From Numidum massiliense (GTDB lineage: Bacteria > Bacillota > Bacilli > Thermoactinomycetales > Novibacillaceae), in NCBI RefSeq assembly GCF_001375555.1, contig NZ_CTDZ01000009.1:611757-675756 (forward strand): a DNA stretch of 64,000 nt, in the 5' to 3' direction. Each line of letters begins with the position of its first letter. The first letter of the stretch is position 1. Positions 26,797 to 35,554 of this stretch are shown here, in pieces. Both the position numbers and the translations under genes were made by a program. The notes under the pieces were generated by a model. That model did no database searches and had not been told where the DNA came from. It saw only the letters and a list, made by a program, of their open reading frames with translations.

Positions 26797-28581
26797 ATGC
26801 AAAAGATGGAACGCATACGCGTCGCGGGGGTTGATCCCTCTATTCATATAGATCTTGAACGCATCGTCGGCCTGTTCTTTCCCGGTTGTAAAGTCATCGG
26901 TGAACAACACAGCGAGGACGAGAAGACGTGTAAGGGTGGAACGAACGTCGATGAAACGAACGCCGACGGATCGAACGTCGGTGGAACGAACGCGGAGGCT
27001 TCGCTCGTATTCGAGTTCGACCAACAGGGTCAAACAAGCGACCATCCAGATCATATCGTCGGCCAAGGGAGCGATTGTCAGGATCGTCAAGATACAGGCG
27101 ACCATACGGATCATACAGACGGTCATAAAGGCGATCGTGTGGGCACCTCGATCGCTGTAACAGCTCTCTTACACGACTTAACTAGCGGCAAGAGGTGGCA
27201 AGCAACCGATACAACAAACATACGAACCACACCGAACACACGGCACGTGACGGACAGAAAGAGTACCGCGAATGCATTAGAAGGAACTATCAGTACACGT
27301 CCGTCCGATCAAACCAAAGTACGCGAACAGCGCAAACGGGTGAAGCAGGCCATCTCCCGCGCCTTACTAAAAGTGCTCGAGCAAGCGACTGACGTTGTGC
27401 AGCCGTGGGGCGTGTTGACAGGGGTACGCCCGACGAAACTACTGCACGCGATGTTGCGCCAAGGGCATTCGTTCGCCGAGGCGCGCGACACGTTGCAGCG
27501 ACAATTTTTACTGCAACCGGTCAAATGCGCCTTGCTAGAGGAAATCGTCACGCGGCAACGGGCGATCGTACCCGACTTGTACACACTCGATCGCGAAGTG
27601 AGCTTGTATATTGGCATTCCGTTTTGCCCGACGAAATGCGCGTACTGCACGTTTCCCGCTTATGCGATTAAAGGGCAAAGCGGCTCAGTAGAAGACTTTC
27701 TCGCCGGATTACACGAGGAAATACGCGCGGTCGGCGCGTGGTTAAAAGCCCACGACATCGCCGTGACGACAGTTTACTTCGGCGGGGGCACCCCGACGTC
27801 GATTACGGCGGAGCAGCTGGAGGCGCTGTTTGCAGAATTGCACCACTCGCTACACGGCTTCGACCGCGTGCGCGAATGGACGGTGGAAGCGGGGCGGCCG
27901 GACACGATCGACGAGGAAAAGCTGGGCGTGCTGAAAAAGTGGCATGTCGACCGCATCAGCATTAACCCGCAAAGTTTCAAAGAGGAAACGTTGCAAGCAA
28001 TCGGGCGGCACCATTCGGTTGCGGAGACGGTAGAAAAATATGCACTCGCCCGGGAAATGGGCATGCAAAACATAAATATGGATTTAATTATCGGGTTGCC
28101 GGGGGAACGACGCGAGACGTTCCGACAGTCTCTGCGGGTGATCGCCCAGCTTCGGCCGGAATCGCTCACCGTACACACGCTCTCTTTTAAGCGTGGGTCG
28201 CGCATGACGCAAAATAAGCGCAAATACGAAGTGGCCAGTGCCGAAGAAGTGGCTGAAATGGTCGAGATGGCGCAAAAGAGGACGAAGGAAATGGGATACG
28301 TGCCCTATTATTTGTACCGGCAAAAGAACATTCTCGGGAATCAAGAGAACGTCGGTTATGCGTTCCCCGGGCAAGAAAGCTTGTACAACATTATGATTAT
28401 GGAGGAGCGCCAGACGATTATCGGCTTAGGTTGCGGTGCAGTAAGTAAAATCGTGCCGCCTGGTACGGCGAAGATCATCCGTTGGCCTAACCCGAAAGAG
28501 CCGCGGGCGTACATAAAAACGTACCGGGAAATGATCCCAGAAAAGCTAGCCGCGCTGACACAAGCGTTTGAAGGTAGTTAG
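26797..28581 (+). CDS. hemZ: HemZ-type radical SAM coproporphyrinogen III dehydrogenase-like protein with low-complexity inserts
   Basis: Radical SAM protein of the HemN/HemZ family, linked to oxygen-independent haem synthesis; cytoplasmic. The [4Fe-4S] motif is GIPFCPTKCAYCTF (~residue 275) and the SAM-binding glycine patch YFGGGTPTSI follows. The family core from EVSLYIGIPF to the C-terminus looks intact. The protein is 594 residues, about 90 longer than B. subtilis HemZ; the excess is residues ~45-185. One part is built of short Gly-Thr-Asn-Val/Ala repeats (GGTNVDETNADGSNVGGTNA), another of Asp/His-rich repeats (TGDHTDHTDGHKGDR). These do not interrupt the frame. ATG with GAAGGAG upstream. 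Confidence 0.85.
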   Translation: MQKMERIRVAGVDPSIHIDLERIVGLFFPGCKVIGEQHSEDEKTCKGGTNVDETNADGSNVGGTNAEASLVFEFDQQGQTSDHPDHIVGQGSDCQDRQDTGDHTDHTDGHKGDRVGTSIAVTALLHDLTSGKRWQATDTTNIRTTPNTRHVTDRKSTANALEGTISTRPSDQTKVREQRKRVKQAISRALLKVLEQATDVVQPWGVLTGVRPTKLLHAMLRQGHSFAEARDTLQRQFLLQPVKCALLEEIVTRQRAIVPDLYTLDREVSLYIGIPFCPTKCAYCTFPAYAIKGQSGSVEDFLAGLHEEIRAVGAWLKAHDIAVTTVYFGGGTPTSITAEQLEALFAELHHSLHGFDRVREWTVEAGRPDTIDEEKLGVLKKWHVDRISINPQSFKEETLQAIGRHHSVAETVEKYALAREMGMQNINMDLIIGLPGERRETFRQSLRVIAQLRPESLTVHTLSFKRGSRMTQNKRKYEVASAEEVAEMVEMAQKRTKEMGYVPYYLYRQKNILGNQENVGYAFPGQESLYNIMIMEERQTIIGLGCGAVSKIVPPGTAKIIRWPNPKEPRAYIKTYREMIPEKLAALTQAFEGS

Positions 28582-28675
28582 TACTTGCGCCTGAACATGT
28601 TCGCTAATGACAGGAGGACAGGAGATGCAACGAGGCCATCACCCCAATTGTTCGGGGGACGGCCTTATGCAATGC

Positions 28676-28751
28676 CACGCATTCAATGTCGCACATTCAA
28701 TGCCACACATTCAATGTCACGCATGCAAATGCCACACATTCAATGTCACAC
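28676..28751 (+). repeat. tandem repeat of ~14 bp between hemZ and floT
   Basis: Five units of CACRCATTCAATGY (one unit has an extra base) followed by a partial sixth. The surrounding 28582-28879 has no convincing gene; a GCGGAAG/CTTCCGC hairpin (28763-28782) may end hemZ transcription. An 18-bp duplication at 28862-28899 overlaps the 3' end of floT. Confidence 0.85.
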
Positions 28752-28879
28752 AGCTTCACGAAGCGGAAGTCGCCGCTTCCGCCATTTAGCTACCGCCTCT
28801 TTAAATCGGAAGTGGATCTGTTTAAAAATCCGTTTGTCGCGGTAGTGAAACAGTCTCCCCTCACTCGCCTGTGTCGTCG

Positions 28880-30400
28880 TCACTCGCCTGCGTCGTCGTC
28901 GCGTGCCGCAGCTAGCTCGCCGACCGCCCCTACGTGTGTCGGTACGGAGTCATTTTTTTGTGCGAGCTGTTGAATCATGCGGTTGACGTCGATGCCGGAC
29001 ACTTCTTTCACCATTTCCGGTGCTTGCGCCATTAGCTTAGTCACGTAATTGCTTACTTTCGTCGCGCCGTCGCCGCCTTCGCCAGCGTCGACGACCGTTA
29101 AGCGGTCGATGTTCGCCATCGGTTCGGCCACTTTTCCAGCCAACTCAGGCAACATTTTCGCGATGAGGTCGAGCACAGCCGCTTGCCCGTACTGTTCGAA
29201 CGCTTCGGCCAGTTTTTGCTTTGCTTCCGCTTCGGCCAAACCTTTGGCGCGAATAATATCGGCCTGCGCCATCCCTTCCATTTTTTCGACTTCTGCTTTG
29301 GCCGAACCGATCGCTCGCTCGGCTTCGGCGTCGGCCATCCCTTTCGCTTTAATGGCAGCAGCTTCGGCACGCGCCTGCGCTTCCCGTTCAAAACGATCCG
29401 CTTCCGCGGTTTGTTCTTTCGCATAGCGGTCGGCGTCCGCTTTTTTACGCACTTCGGCGTCGTATTGTTTCTCGCGGCGCACAATTTCTTTCTCCTCGAG
29501 TTCGATTTCTTTCTGTTTGCGCACGAGTTCAATTTTCATTTCCTCGTCGACGACTTGTTGTCGGTTGCGGTTTTCTTGTAATTGGTACGCTTGGTCGGCT
29601 TCCGCCCGCTTCATGTCTTGTTCGATTTTAAACTGAGCGACGTGCAATTCTTTTTCTTTTTGTGCTTCGGCGACTCGCGTTTCCGAGATAAGCCGTGCTT
29701 TCATCCCTTCTTCGCGCGCTTTTGCCGTTTGGATTTCCGTGTCGCGTTTGGCGTTAGCTTCCGCGACATCGGCGTCGCGCCGCACGACGGCAATGCGCGG
29801 CCGTCCGAGCGCTTCGAGGTAGCCGTTATTGTCGCGTACGTCCTTGATCGTGAAGGAGACGATTTGTAGACCCATTTTTTTCAGGTCTTTCGCCGCCACC
29901 GATTGAACCTCTGTGGCGAACCGTTCGCGGTTTTTATAAATTTCTTCGACGGTCATCGTGCCTAAAATGGCGCGCAAGTGACCTTCTAACACTTCGCCCG
30001 CTTCATCGTTCAGCGTAGCGTCCGACTTGCCCATAAACTGCTCCGCCGCAGTGGCGACATCGTCTAACGTCCCGCCAATTTTAATGATGGCGACTCCGTC
30101 GACGGCGATCGGTACGCCTTGCTCGGTGTACACTTCCGGAGTCGAGACATCTAACTTGTGCGAGAGTAGGCTGAGTCGCGCAGACCGTTGGAAAATGGGG
30201 ATAATAAATGCACCGCCACCGCGAATGATTTTTAGTTTACGCCCGGATTGATCAGTGAGGACGTTTTTGCCCCCTAATAAACTACCCGTGACGATCATCG
30301 CCTCATCTGCGCCGACCGTCTTATAACGGGACCAAAACGCCAGACCTAATACGACGAACACCCCGATTACAACGAGGACAATCATGATAGCATCATCCAT
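28880..30400 (-). CDS. floT: flotillin-like membrane scaffold protein
   Basis: Flotillin of 506 residues that organises functional membrane microdomains. An N-terminal membrane segment (IMIVLVVIGVFVVLGLAFW) is followed by the SPFH/PHB domain (~50-200; GGGAFIIPIFQRSARLSLLS) and a long Ala/Glu/Lys-rich coiled coil (~220-420) with repeated A-E-A-E segments, as in B. subtilis FloT (YuaG). The C-terminus ends in a short acidic tail created by a tandem duplication in the DNA whose second copy lies beyond the stop. ATG with AAGGAG upstream. Lies directly behind its NfeD-type partner, one base apart. Confidence 0.93.
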   Translation of the reverse strand: MDDAIMIVLVVIGVFVVLGLAFWSRYKTVGADEAMIVTGSLLGGKNVLTDQSGRKLKIIRGGGAFIIPIFQRSARLSLLSHKLDVSTPEVYTEQGVPIAVDGVAIIKIGGTLDDVATAAEQFMGKSDATLNDEAGEVLEGHLRAILGTMTVEEIYKNRERFATEVQSVAAKDLKKMGLQIVSFTIKDVRDNNGYLEALGRPRIAVVRRDADVAEANAKRDTEIQTAKAREEGMKARLISETRVAEAQKEKELHVAQFKIEQDMKRAEADQAYQLQENRNRQQVVDEEMKIELVRKQKEIELEEKEIVRREKQYDAEVRKKADADRYAKEQTAEADRFEREAQARAEAAAIKAKGMADAEAERAIGSAKAEVEKMEGMAQADIIRAKGLAEAEAKQKLAEAFEQYGQAAVLDLIAKMLPELAGKVAEPMANIDRLTVVDAGEGGDGATKVSNYVTKLMAQAPEMVKEVSGIDVNRMIQQLAQKNDSVPTHVGAVGELAAARDDDAGE

Positions 30401-30401
30401 T

Positions 30402-30944
30402 TTAATCTAGTGCACTCCTTTCGTGCGTATCGTACGGTGAGACGTAAAGAACAGAATCTTTCACCTCTACGACGACGACACGCGTTCCTTCGACTATTTT
30501 TTTGCGGTCAAAACTTGCTGCAATTTGGTTCGTGTTTCCACTAATTGTGTGAATGAGTACTTCCCCGTATCCTTCTGCCGGAACGGTCGTAAGGATCTCC
30601 CCTACTAATCCAGTGAATTCATCCATCGTCATCCCAGTCGAACTTTCTGTGTCGTCCATCGGCTTGACGTAGACAAAGTAAAGCAACAAAAAGGAGAAGA
30701 CGGCGATGCCAGCGGCACAAAGCACGATATATGTACTAGGCCAGTCGGTCACGCGATTGAGGATGAGGCCAGCACCGCCGAAGGCCGTGACCGCCCCGAC
30801 GAACGTTACGGGTTGAAACAGTGCGGAGCCGAAGGAGAATAGTCCGTCGAACAAGCTGCCGAGTAAATCACCGAAGATGACTGTAAGCAGCGTCACGGCG
30901 ATCCCGCCGATAAAACATGTCCAGTATACAGTTTCCATATCCAC
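30402..30944 (-). CDS. NfeD-family membrane protein (YuaF-like), flotillin partner
   Basis: 180-residue membrane protein with three or four transmembrane segments (CFIGGIAVTLLTVIFGDLLG; FVGAVTAFGGAGLIL; YIVLCAAGIAVFSFLLLYFVYV) and a C-terminal OB-fold (LVGEILTTVPAEGYGEVLI...GTRVVVVEVKDSVLYV). This architecture and the position just before floT match YuaF of Bacillus, co-expressed with FloT. GTG 30944 lies eight bases after AAAGGAG; the longer frame to 30974 lacks a ribosome site. Confidence 0.85.
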   Translation of the reverse strand: MDMETVYWTCFIGGIAVTLLTVIFGDLLGSLFDGLFSFGSALFQPVTFVGAVTAFGGAGLILNRVTDWPSTYIVLCAAGIAVFSFLLLYFVYVKPMDDTESSTGMTMDEFTGLVGEILTTVPAEGYGEVLIHTISGNTNQIAASFDRKKIVEGTRVVVVEVKDSVLYVSPYDTHERSALD

Positions 30945-30992
30945 GGTGGCCACTCCTTTCGTTGCTACTTTCACTATTCACAGTAGGGGGCG

Positions 30993-31019
30993 GACGCACA
31001 TCGCCTAAATGTTGTTCCT
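30993..31019 (-). promoter_or_regulatory. possible ECF (sigma-W-like) promoter of yuaF-floT
   Basis: On the minus strand AGGAAC (like TGAAAC) and CGTC (like CGTA) are separated by 17 bp, ~50 bp before the yuaF-like start. In B. subtilis this operon is sigma-W controlled. Both boxes are imperfect. The rest of 31020-31214 shows nothing clear. Confidence 0.35.
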
Positions 31020-31214
31020 AATACAGTCTTGTCGTATACAACAGTTGTTTGTTTACCACCTCCAGCGGTTATTTTACAGCGTTCCCGTTTAAGTTAGTTG
31101 CGCAGAACTTTTGTTATCGGGCTTTGCTACTATTGTCTACCTATATATACGTATCAGCATGCCTCTGGTTTCGCGAAAAAGCGATGATACTTAAATGGCC
31201 TTGTACGGATTCGA

Positions 31215-31850
31215 TCATAAACTGAGAGTGAACAAGTACTGCGCACTGTAATACGTGACCATCACTCCGTAATCGCCCCAACTGACGCTTTTGACGAATC
31301 GGTTCCAAGCGAGTAGGGCATCAGAAACGTAAAACAGTAGTGAGCCGACAATGATTAACGGGTTGCCGGAGAGTACGGCGCGCCAAACCATTAGCGAAAT
31401 AACCGCAATGTAAAGGATAACGGCAAACTGTAGCCCACGGCCTCCTTCTTTATTTGCACCAGGTGCAAGTAGCGCGTAATAGCTCGCGGCAAGCGCAACC
31501 AATACGATTGTGGATAGAAGGGCGGGGGGATCGAGTGCGTCTAATCGCCATGGTGCTGGAAAGGCGATAACGTAAAAGACGTGGGCGATAAAAAAGGCGA
31601 CCAGTCCTTGTAAAAAGTGGTTGGACGGTAACACGAGAAATACATCGCCGACGACGGAAAACAGTAAAGCGATCAAGACGAGCCAACCGTATACACCGGC
31701 AGCGGGTAACTTAGTAGCCGCTATTAAAATGATAAAAAACATCGCACTCGGCTTCAGTACGAGATGCCGCCAACTATACGGCCGTTTCAATACGTAAAGG
31801 TAGGCGACCGCAGTACAACACGCACCGAGTGAGAAGGCGTATACGAGCAA
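31215..31850 (-). CDS. lysoplasmalogenase (YhhN/TMEM86 family)
   Basis: Membrane enzyme family cleaving the vinyl-ether bond of lysoplasmalogens; substrate in this organism is not known. About 211 residues with eight hydrophobic segments. Family motifs: LLFSVVGDVFLVLP, FLQGLVAFFIAHVFYVIAF, and GSLLFYVSDALLAWNRF. TTG 31850 is seven bases after GGGAGG and gives the standard length; the upstream continuation of the frame is Cys/Arg-rich and unlike the family. Confidence 0.75.
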   Translation of the reverse strand: MLVYAFSLGACCTAVAYLYVLKRPYSWRHLVLKPSAMFFIILIAATKLPAAGVYGWLVLIALLFSVVGDVFLVLPSNHFLQGLVAFFIAHVFYVIAFPAPWRLDALDPPALLSTIVLVALAASYYALLAPGANKEGGRGLQFAVILYIAVISLMVWRAVLSGNPLIIVGSLLFYVSDALLAWNRFVKSVSWGDYGVMVTYYSAQYLFTLSL

Positions 31851-32089
31851 GCAATCACCTCCCGCCAATCGTTTACGGCAAGCGCACGCAACGGCATGTG
31901 ACCGCAGCGCAACCACACCCGACACGTTTTCTATACATTCTATAACCTTAGTATATCGTACAAGTTTTGCTCATACAATTAGTAGATAAACTGTCGGCCG
32001 TTTTTTTCAAACATGCAGGAATTTGCCGTTTCATAGCGAATAGTTTTTATCCGGCCTTTAATTGTTCATGGTGAAAGGAGTTTGTATAA

Positions 32090-33064
32090 GTGGCCAATCG
32101 CAAAGCGCCGAGTGGCGCAAAATACGCGCAGCGTCCCGGGCGCAAGAAGCAGCGCAGGTCAGCACAGGAGCGGCGCTGGTCAGCAGAGGAGCGTCGCGAG
32201 ACGAAGTATTTTTACGTGTTTGTCCTACCGTGGATTGCTGGATTTATTTTATTTATGGGCGGTCCGATTATTTTGCTTTCTTATTACAGTTTTACCCAGT
32301 ACGACATTGCTAGCGCTCCGGTGTTTGTCGGCGGGCAAAATTACGAGCAGTTGTTTGAAGACGAGTTGTTTTGGAAAGCGGCGGGGGTAACGCTCTATTA
32401 CACGTTGCTTAGCGTGCCTGTCGGGCTCGGTCTGGCACTTATGACGGCAATGCTTGTAAACGCTGACATTCCGGGGCAACGCATTTTTCGCACGATCATT
32501 TATTTGCCGTCCGTCATTTCCGGTGTCGCCTTATCGCTGTTGTGGGTGTGGCTGCTAAACCCGCAAATCGGCATTGTCAATTACTTAATTTATAAAGTGT
32601 TTGGCGTAGAAGGACCGCAGTGGTTGCTCAGTGAAACGTGGGTCATTCCTTCCTTAATTCTGATGTCCTTTTGGGGGATCGGCAATCAAATGGTCATTTA
32701 CTTGGCTGGTTTGAAAGGGGTTCCATCTAATCTGTACGAGGCGGCGAAAATCGACGGGGCCTCGCGTTTTCGGCAGTTTTGGCACATTACGTTGCCGATG
32801 ATATCGCCGGTGACGCTGTTTTTACTCATTACGGGGATGATCGGTTCTTTCCAAGTATTCACTCAAGCTGCGGTCATGACGCAAGGCGGGCCGAATTACG
32901 CGTCGTACTTTTACGTGTATTACTTGTACCAGCAGGCGTTCGGCGCGTTTAACATGGGGTACGCGTCGGCGATGGCATGGATTTTACTGATCGCCGTCGT
33001 CATTCTCACTGCGATCTTGCTGAAGTTTTCCGATCGCTGGGTGTACTACGAAGGAGGGAAATAA
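32090..33064 (+). CDS. sugar ABC transporter permease (MalF-type), second system
   Basis: Channel subunit of 324 residues. A basic ~38-residue N-terminal tail (RKKQRRSAQERRWSAEERR) precedes six transmembrane helices starting FYVFVLPWIAGFILFMGGPI. Coupling loop: YEAAKIDGASRFRQFWHIT with PMISPV, ~residue 215. GTG start with AAAGGAG upstream. First gene of a permease-permease-binding protein operon, a different gene order from the system at 3-8 kb. Confidence 0.85.
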   Translation: MANRKAPSGAKYAQRPGRKKQRRSAQERRWSAEERRETKYFYVFVLPWIAGFILFMGGPIILLSYYSFTQYDIASAPVFVGGQNYEQLFEDELFWKAAGVTLYYTLLSVPVGLGLALMTAMLVNADIPGQRIFRTIIYLPSVISGVALSLLWVWLLNPQIGIVNYLIYKVFGVEGPQWLLSETWVIPSLILMSFWGIGNQMVIYLAGLKGVPSNLYEAAKIDGASRFRQFWHITLPMISPVTLFLLITGMIGSFQVFTQAAVMTQGGPNYASYFYVYYLYQQAFGAFNMGYASAMAWILLIAVVILTAILLKFSDRWVYYEGGK

Positions 33065-33065
33065 C

Positions 33066-33968
33066 GTGACAGGAAGGATGGTAACAGAGACCGACTCCCG
33101 TCGCACCACCCCGCTCCCGCCGCACCTCGGACAAAGCGTCCGGCGCAACCGTTTAGTGACGAGGTTGGCTGTGTACCTTGCGATATTGTTTATTTGTGGC
33201 TTGATGTTGTTACCGCTGTTTATTATGTTGTCCACGGCGCTAAAAACGCAAGAAACAGTGCTCTTGTTTCCGCCGCAATGGATTCCCAATCCGCTCAACT
33301 GGGCCAGTTTTTCCGAGGCGCTAGCGACGGGGCCGTACGGGCAATACTTTTTTAATACGTCGCAGTATGCGATTGTCGGGACGTTCGGCGAGGTGCTGTC
33401 GTCGGCGATCGTCGCCTACGGCTTTTCGCGCTACCGCGGTTGGGGACGCAATGTGCTCTTCCTCATCGTGTTAGCGACGATGATGATCCCGTATCCGGTC
33501 GTCATGATTCCGCAGTTCGTACTGTTTAAGACGCTCGGGTGGACGGACTCGTACTTGCCGCTTATCGTGCCCGCTTTTTTTGGCTCGGCCTATATTATCT
33601 TTTTGCTGCGACAGTTTTTTAACACGCTACCGAATGATTTGTTTGAAGCGGCGCGGTTAGACGGGTGCGGCGAGTTTCGCGCCTTTTGGAAGATCGCTTT
33701 GCCGCTCAGTAAGCCGGCGCTCGCCAGTGCGGCGATTTTCGGGTTCATGGGTCGGTGGAACGACTATTTAGGACCGCTCATCTACCTGAACAGCGAGGAA
33801 AAATATACGGTGTCGATTGCTTTGGCCTCTTTTATGAGTCCGTACACACTTATTCCGTGGCACTTGTTGATGGCTGTGACGCTCGTGGCTGTGTTACCGC
33901 CGATCGTTATTTTCTTCTTTGCCCAAAAGTACTTTGTGCGCGGCATCGTCATTTCTGGCATGAAGTAA
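33066..33968 (+). CDS. sugar ABC transporter permease (MalG-type), second system
   Basis: Second channel subunit, 300 residues, six transmembrane helices after a ~35-residue tail. Coupling loop: FEAARLDGCGEFRAFWKIALPLSKP. GTG one base after the stop of the first permease gene, with GAAGGAGGG inside the end of that gene. After its stop a strong AAAGGAGGTGA (33984-33994) has no gene to serve other than a nine-codon frame. Confidence 0.85.
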   Translation: MTGRMVTETDSRRTTPLPPHLGQSVRRNRLVTRLAVYLAILFICGLMLLPLFIMLSTALKTQETVLLFPPQWIPNPLNWASFSEALATGPYGQYFFNTSQYAIVGTFGEVLSSAIVAYGFSRYRGWGRNVLFLIVLATMMIPYPVVMIPQFVLFKTLGWTDSYLPLIVPAFFGSAYIIFLLRQFFNTLPNDLFEAARLDGCGEFRAFWKIALPLSKPALASAAIFGFMGRWNDYLGPLIYLNSEEKYTVSIALASFMSPYTLIPWHLLMAVTLVAVLPPIVIFFFAQKYFVRGIVISGMK

Positions 33969-34084
33969 TGGTGAAAGGAAGTAAAGGAGGTGAGCGATAC
34001 GGGAGTTGTTGTCAATTAGCGCATCATGCGTTAGTGGCACTGTCGTACGGTGTAGGAAAAATGTAAAACGGGAGGTATGAGGCA

Positions 34085-35443
34085 GTGAAAAAGGCTTTTT
34101 TTACAGTTTTTGTCGTCATTGCGGTCGTCATGGTTACTGTTTTAAGCGGTTGTAGTCAAGAGGCAGGCTCGGATGGCAAGAAGGGTGACAGCAAGTCCGG
34201 CGATGTGACGTTGACGGTGCTGATCAACGCGGGAGCGAAGGTCGATTTTTTGAAAGATAAGGTGAAACCTGCGTTCGAGAAGGAAAATCCGGGGGTTAAA
34301 TTGAACGTCTTGTCGGTGCCGTACGATCAATACGACTCGAAGTTGTCGACACTCATCGCTGGGGGGACACCGCCTGACGTGTGGAGTCACTGGGGGCAAA
34401 GTGGGTTCGCCGATTATTACAAGCGGGGGCTCATCGCTGATTTATCTCCTTTCATGGACGACTTTGACAAAAGTAAGATGCAGGATAAATTGTTAGATAT
34501 TTACAACATAGACGGTAAACAGCATGGGATCCCGTTCTCGTCTTTTACGAGTTTCTTCTATTATAATAAAGAACTGCTCGACAAAGCGGGGATCGATTAC
34601 CCAGAGTACAAGTGGAACGATCCGGAATGGAACTGGGACAAAGTGGTCGATATGGCCAAACAGCTAACGAAAGACTATGGAAAGCCGAACGGTGTATACG
34701 GGTTTACAATGAATTTAGGAGACACAATTGACACGTATGGCTGGGACTGGGGCGCTGACATTTACGGCGACGAGGCGTACAAAAGCGGGATGGTCGGGGA
34801 AAGTCAGTTGACAGGACCGAAGTTTATCGAGTCCGTGACGTTTTTCCGCGATCTTATTTTTAAAGAAAAAGTATCGCCGACTGCGGACATTACGCAAGCG
34901 GCACAACAGACGGGCGATCCGTTTGTCGCTGGCAAAGTGGCAATGAATATGACGGGCGCATGGGGATTAGGTAACTACGAGAAAGGAAAAATGAAGTTCG
35001 GCGTTGCCCCGATTCCGACCGGTCCAGCGGGGACGGCAACCCCGATCTTGTACGTCGACCCGTTAATGATTTCTTCGAAAAGTAAGCATCCAGACGAAGC
35101 TTGGAAACTCGTCAAGTTTTTGGCAAGTACGGAAGCGCAAAAAATGTGGGTTGAAGTGACCGGGTTTCCGCCAGCCGATACGGAGGCGTACGAAGACTGG
35201 TACAGCCGCTTCAAAGACAATATCGACGTGGCGTATTTGAAGGAGTTGAATGAAGCGGCGATTGAGAACGGCAAAGAATCGCCAAACCACTTGCTCTCCG
35301 GTTACGCGGAAATTTTGACTTTCTTAACGAACGAATCAGAGCCGATCTTCTTGAAGAACGAAGATCCGAAACAACTGTTAGAAAAAATGGACCCGAAATT
35401 TAACGACTTGCTACAGAGGATCAAGCAGAAGTCAGAAAAATAG
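34085..35443 (+). CDS. sugar ABC transporter substrate-binding lipoprotein, second system
   Basis: Family-1 solute-binding protein, 452 residues, exported and lipidated: KKAFFTVFVVIAVVMVTVLSGC gives n-region, hydrophobic core and lipobox VLSGC. Mature part begins after a Gly/Lys/Ser linker (VTLTVLINAGAKVDFLKDKV; STLIAGGTPPDVWSHWGQSG). GTG with GGGAGG nine bases upstream. No ATPase or regulator accompanies this operon. A weak hairpin (35463-35483) before the next gene may be its terminator. Sugar unknown. Confidence 0.85.
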   Translation: MKKAFFTVFVVIAVVMVTVLSGCSQEAGSDGKKGDSKSGDVTLTVLINAGAKVDFLKDKVKPAFEKENPGVKLNVLSVPYDQYDSKLSTLIAGGTPPDVWSHWGQSGFADYYKRGLIADLSPFMDDFDKSKMQDKLLDIYNIDGKQHGIPFSSFTSFFYYNKELLDKAGIDYPEYKWNDPEWNWDKVVDMAKQLTKDYGKPNGVYGFTMNLGDTIDTYGWDWGADIYGDEAYKSGMVGESQLTGPKFIESVTFFRDLIFKEKVSPTADITQAAQQTGDPFVAGKVAMNMTGAWGLGNYEKGKMKFGVAPIPTGPAGTATPILYVDPLMISSKSKHPDEAWKLVKFLASTEAQKMWVEVTGFPPADTEAYEDWYSRFKDNIDVAYLKELNEAAIENGKESPNHLLSGYAEILTFLTNESEPIFLKNEDPKQLLEKMDPKFNDLLQRIKQKSEK

Positions 35444-35554
35444 TTTCTTCTATCCATGACAGAATGGTGGATTCACCCACATTTGGCTTCTTTTATGCGG
35501 GAAATGTGATAAAATATGGGCGATCAAGTCATTTCATGCGAAGGGGAAATAGCA

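Noticed and set aside
28676..28751. CRISPR array
   Set aside because: Units of 14 bp are directly abutting, with no spacers and no cas genes nearby.
33984..34012. Strong AAAGGAGGTGA with a nine-codon frame
   Set aside because: The frame is too short to call a gene and nothing else follows; noted only as an orphan ribosome site.
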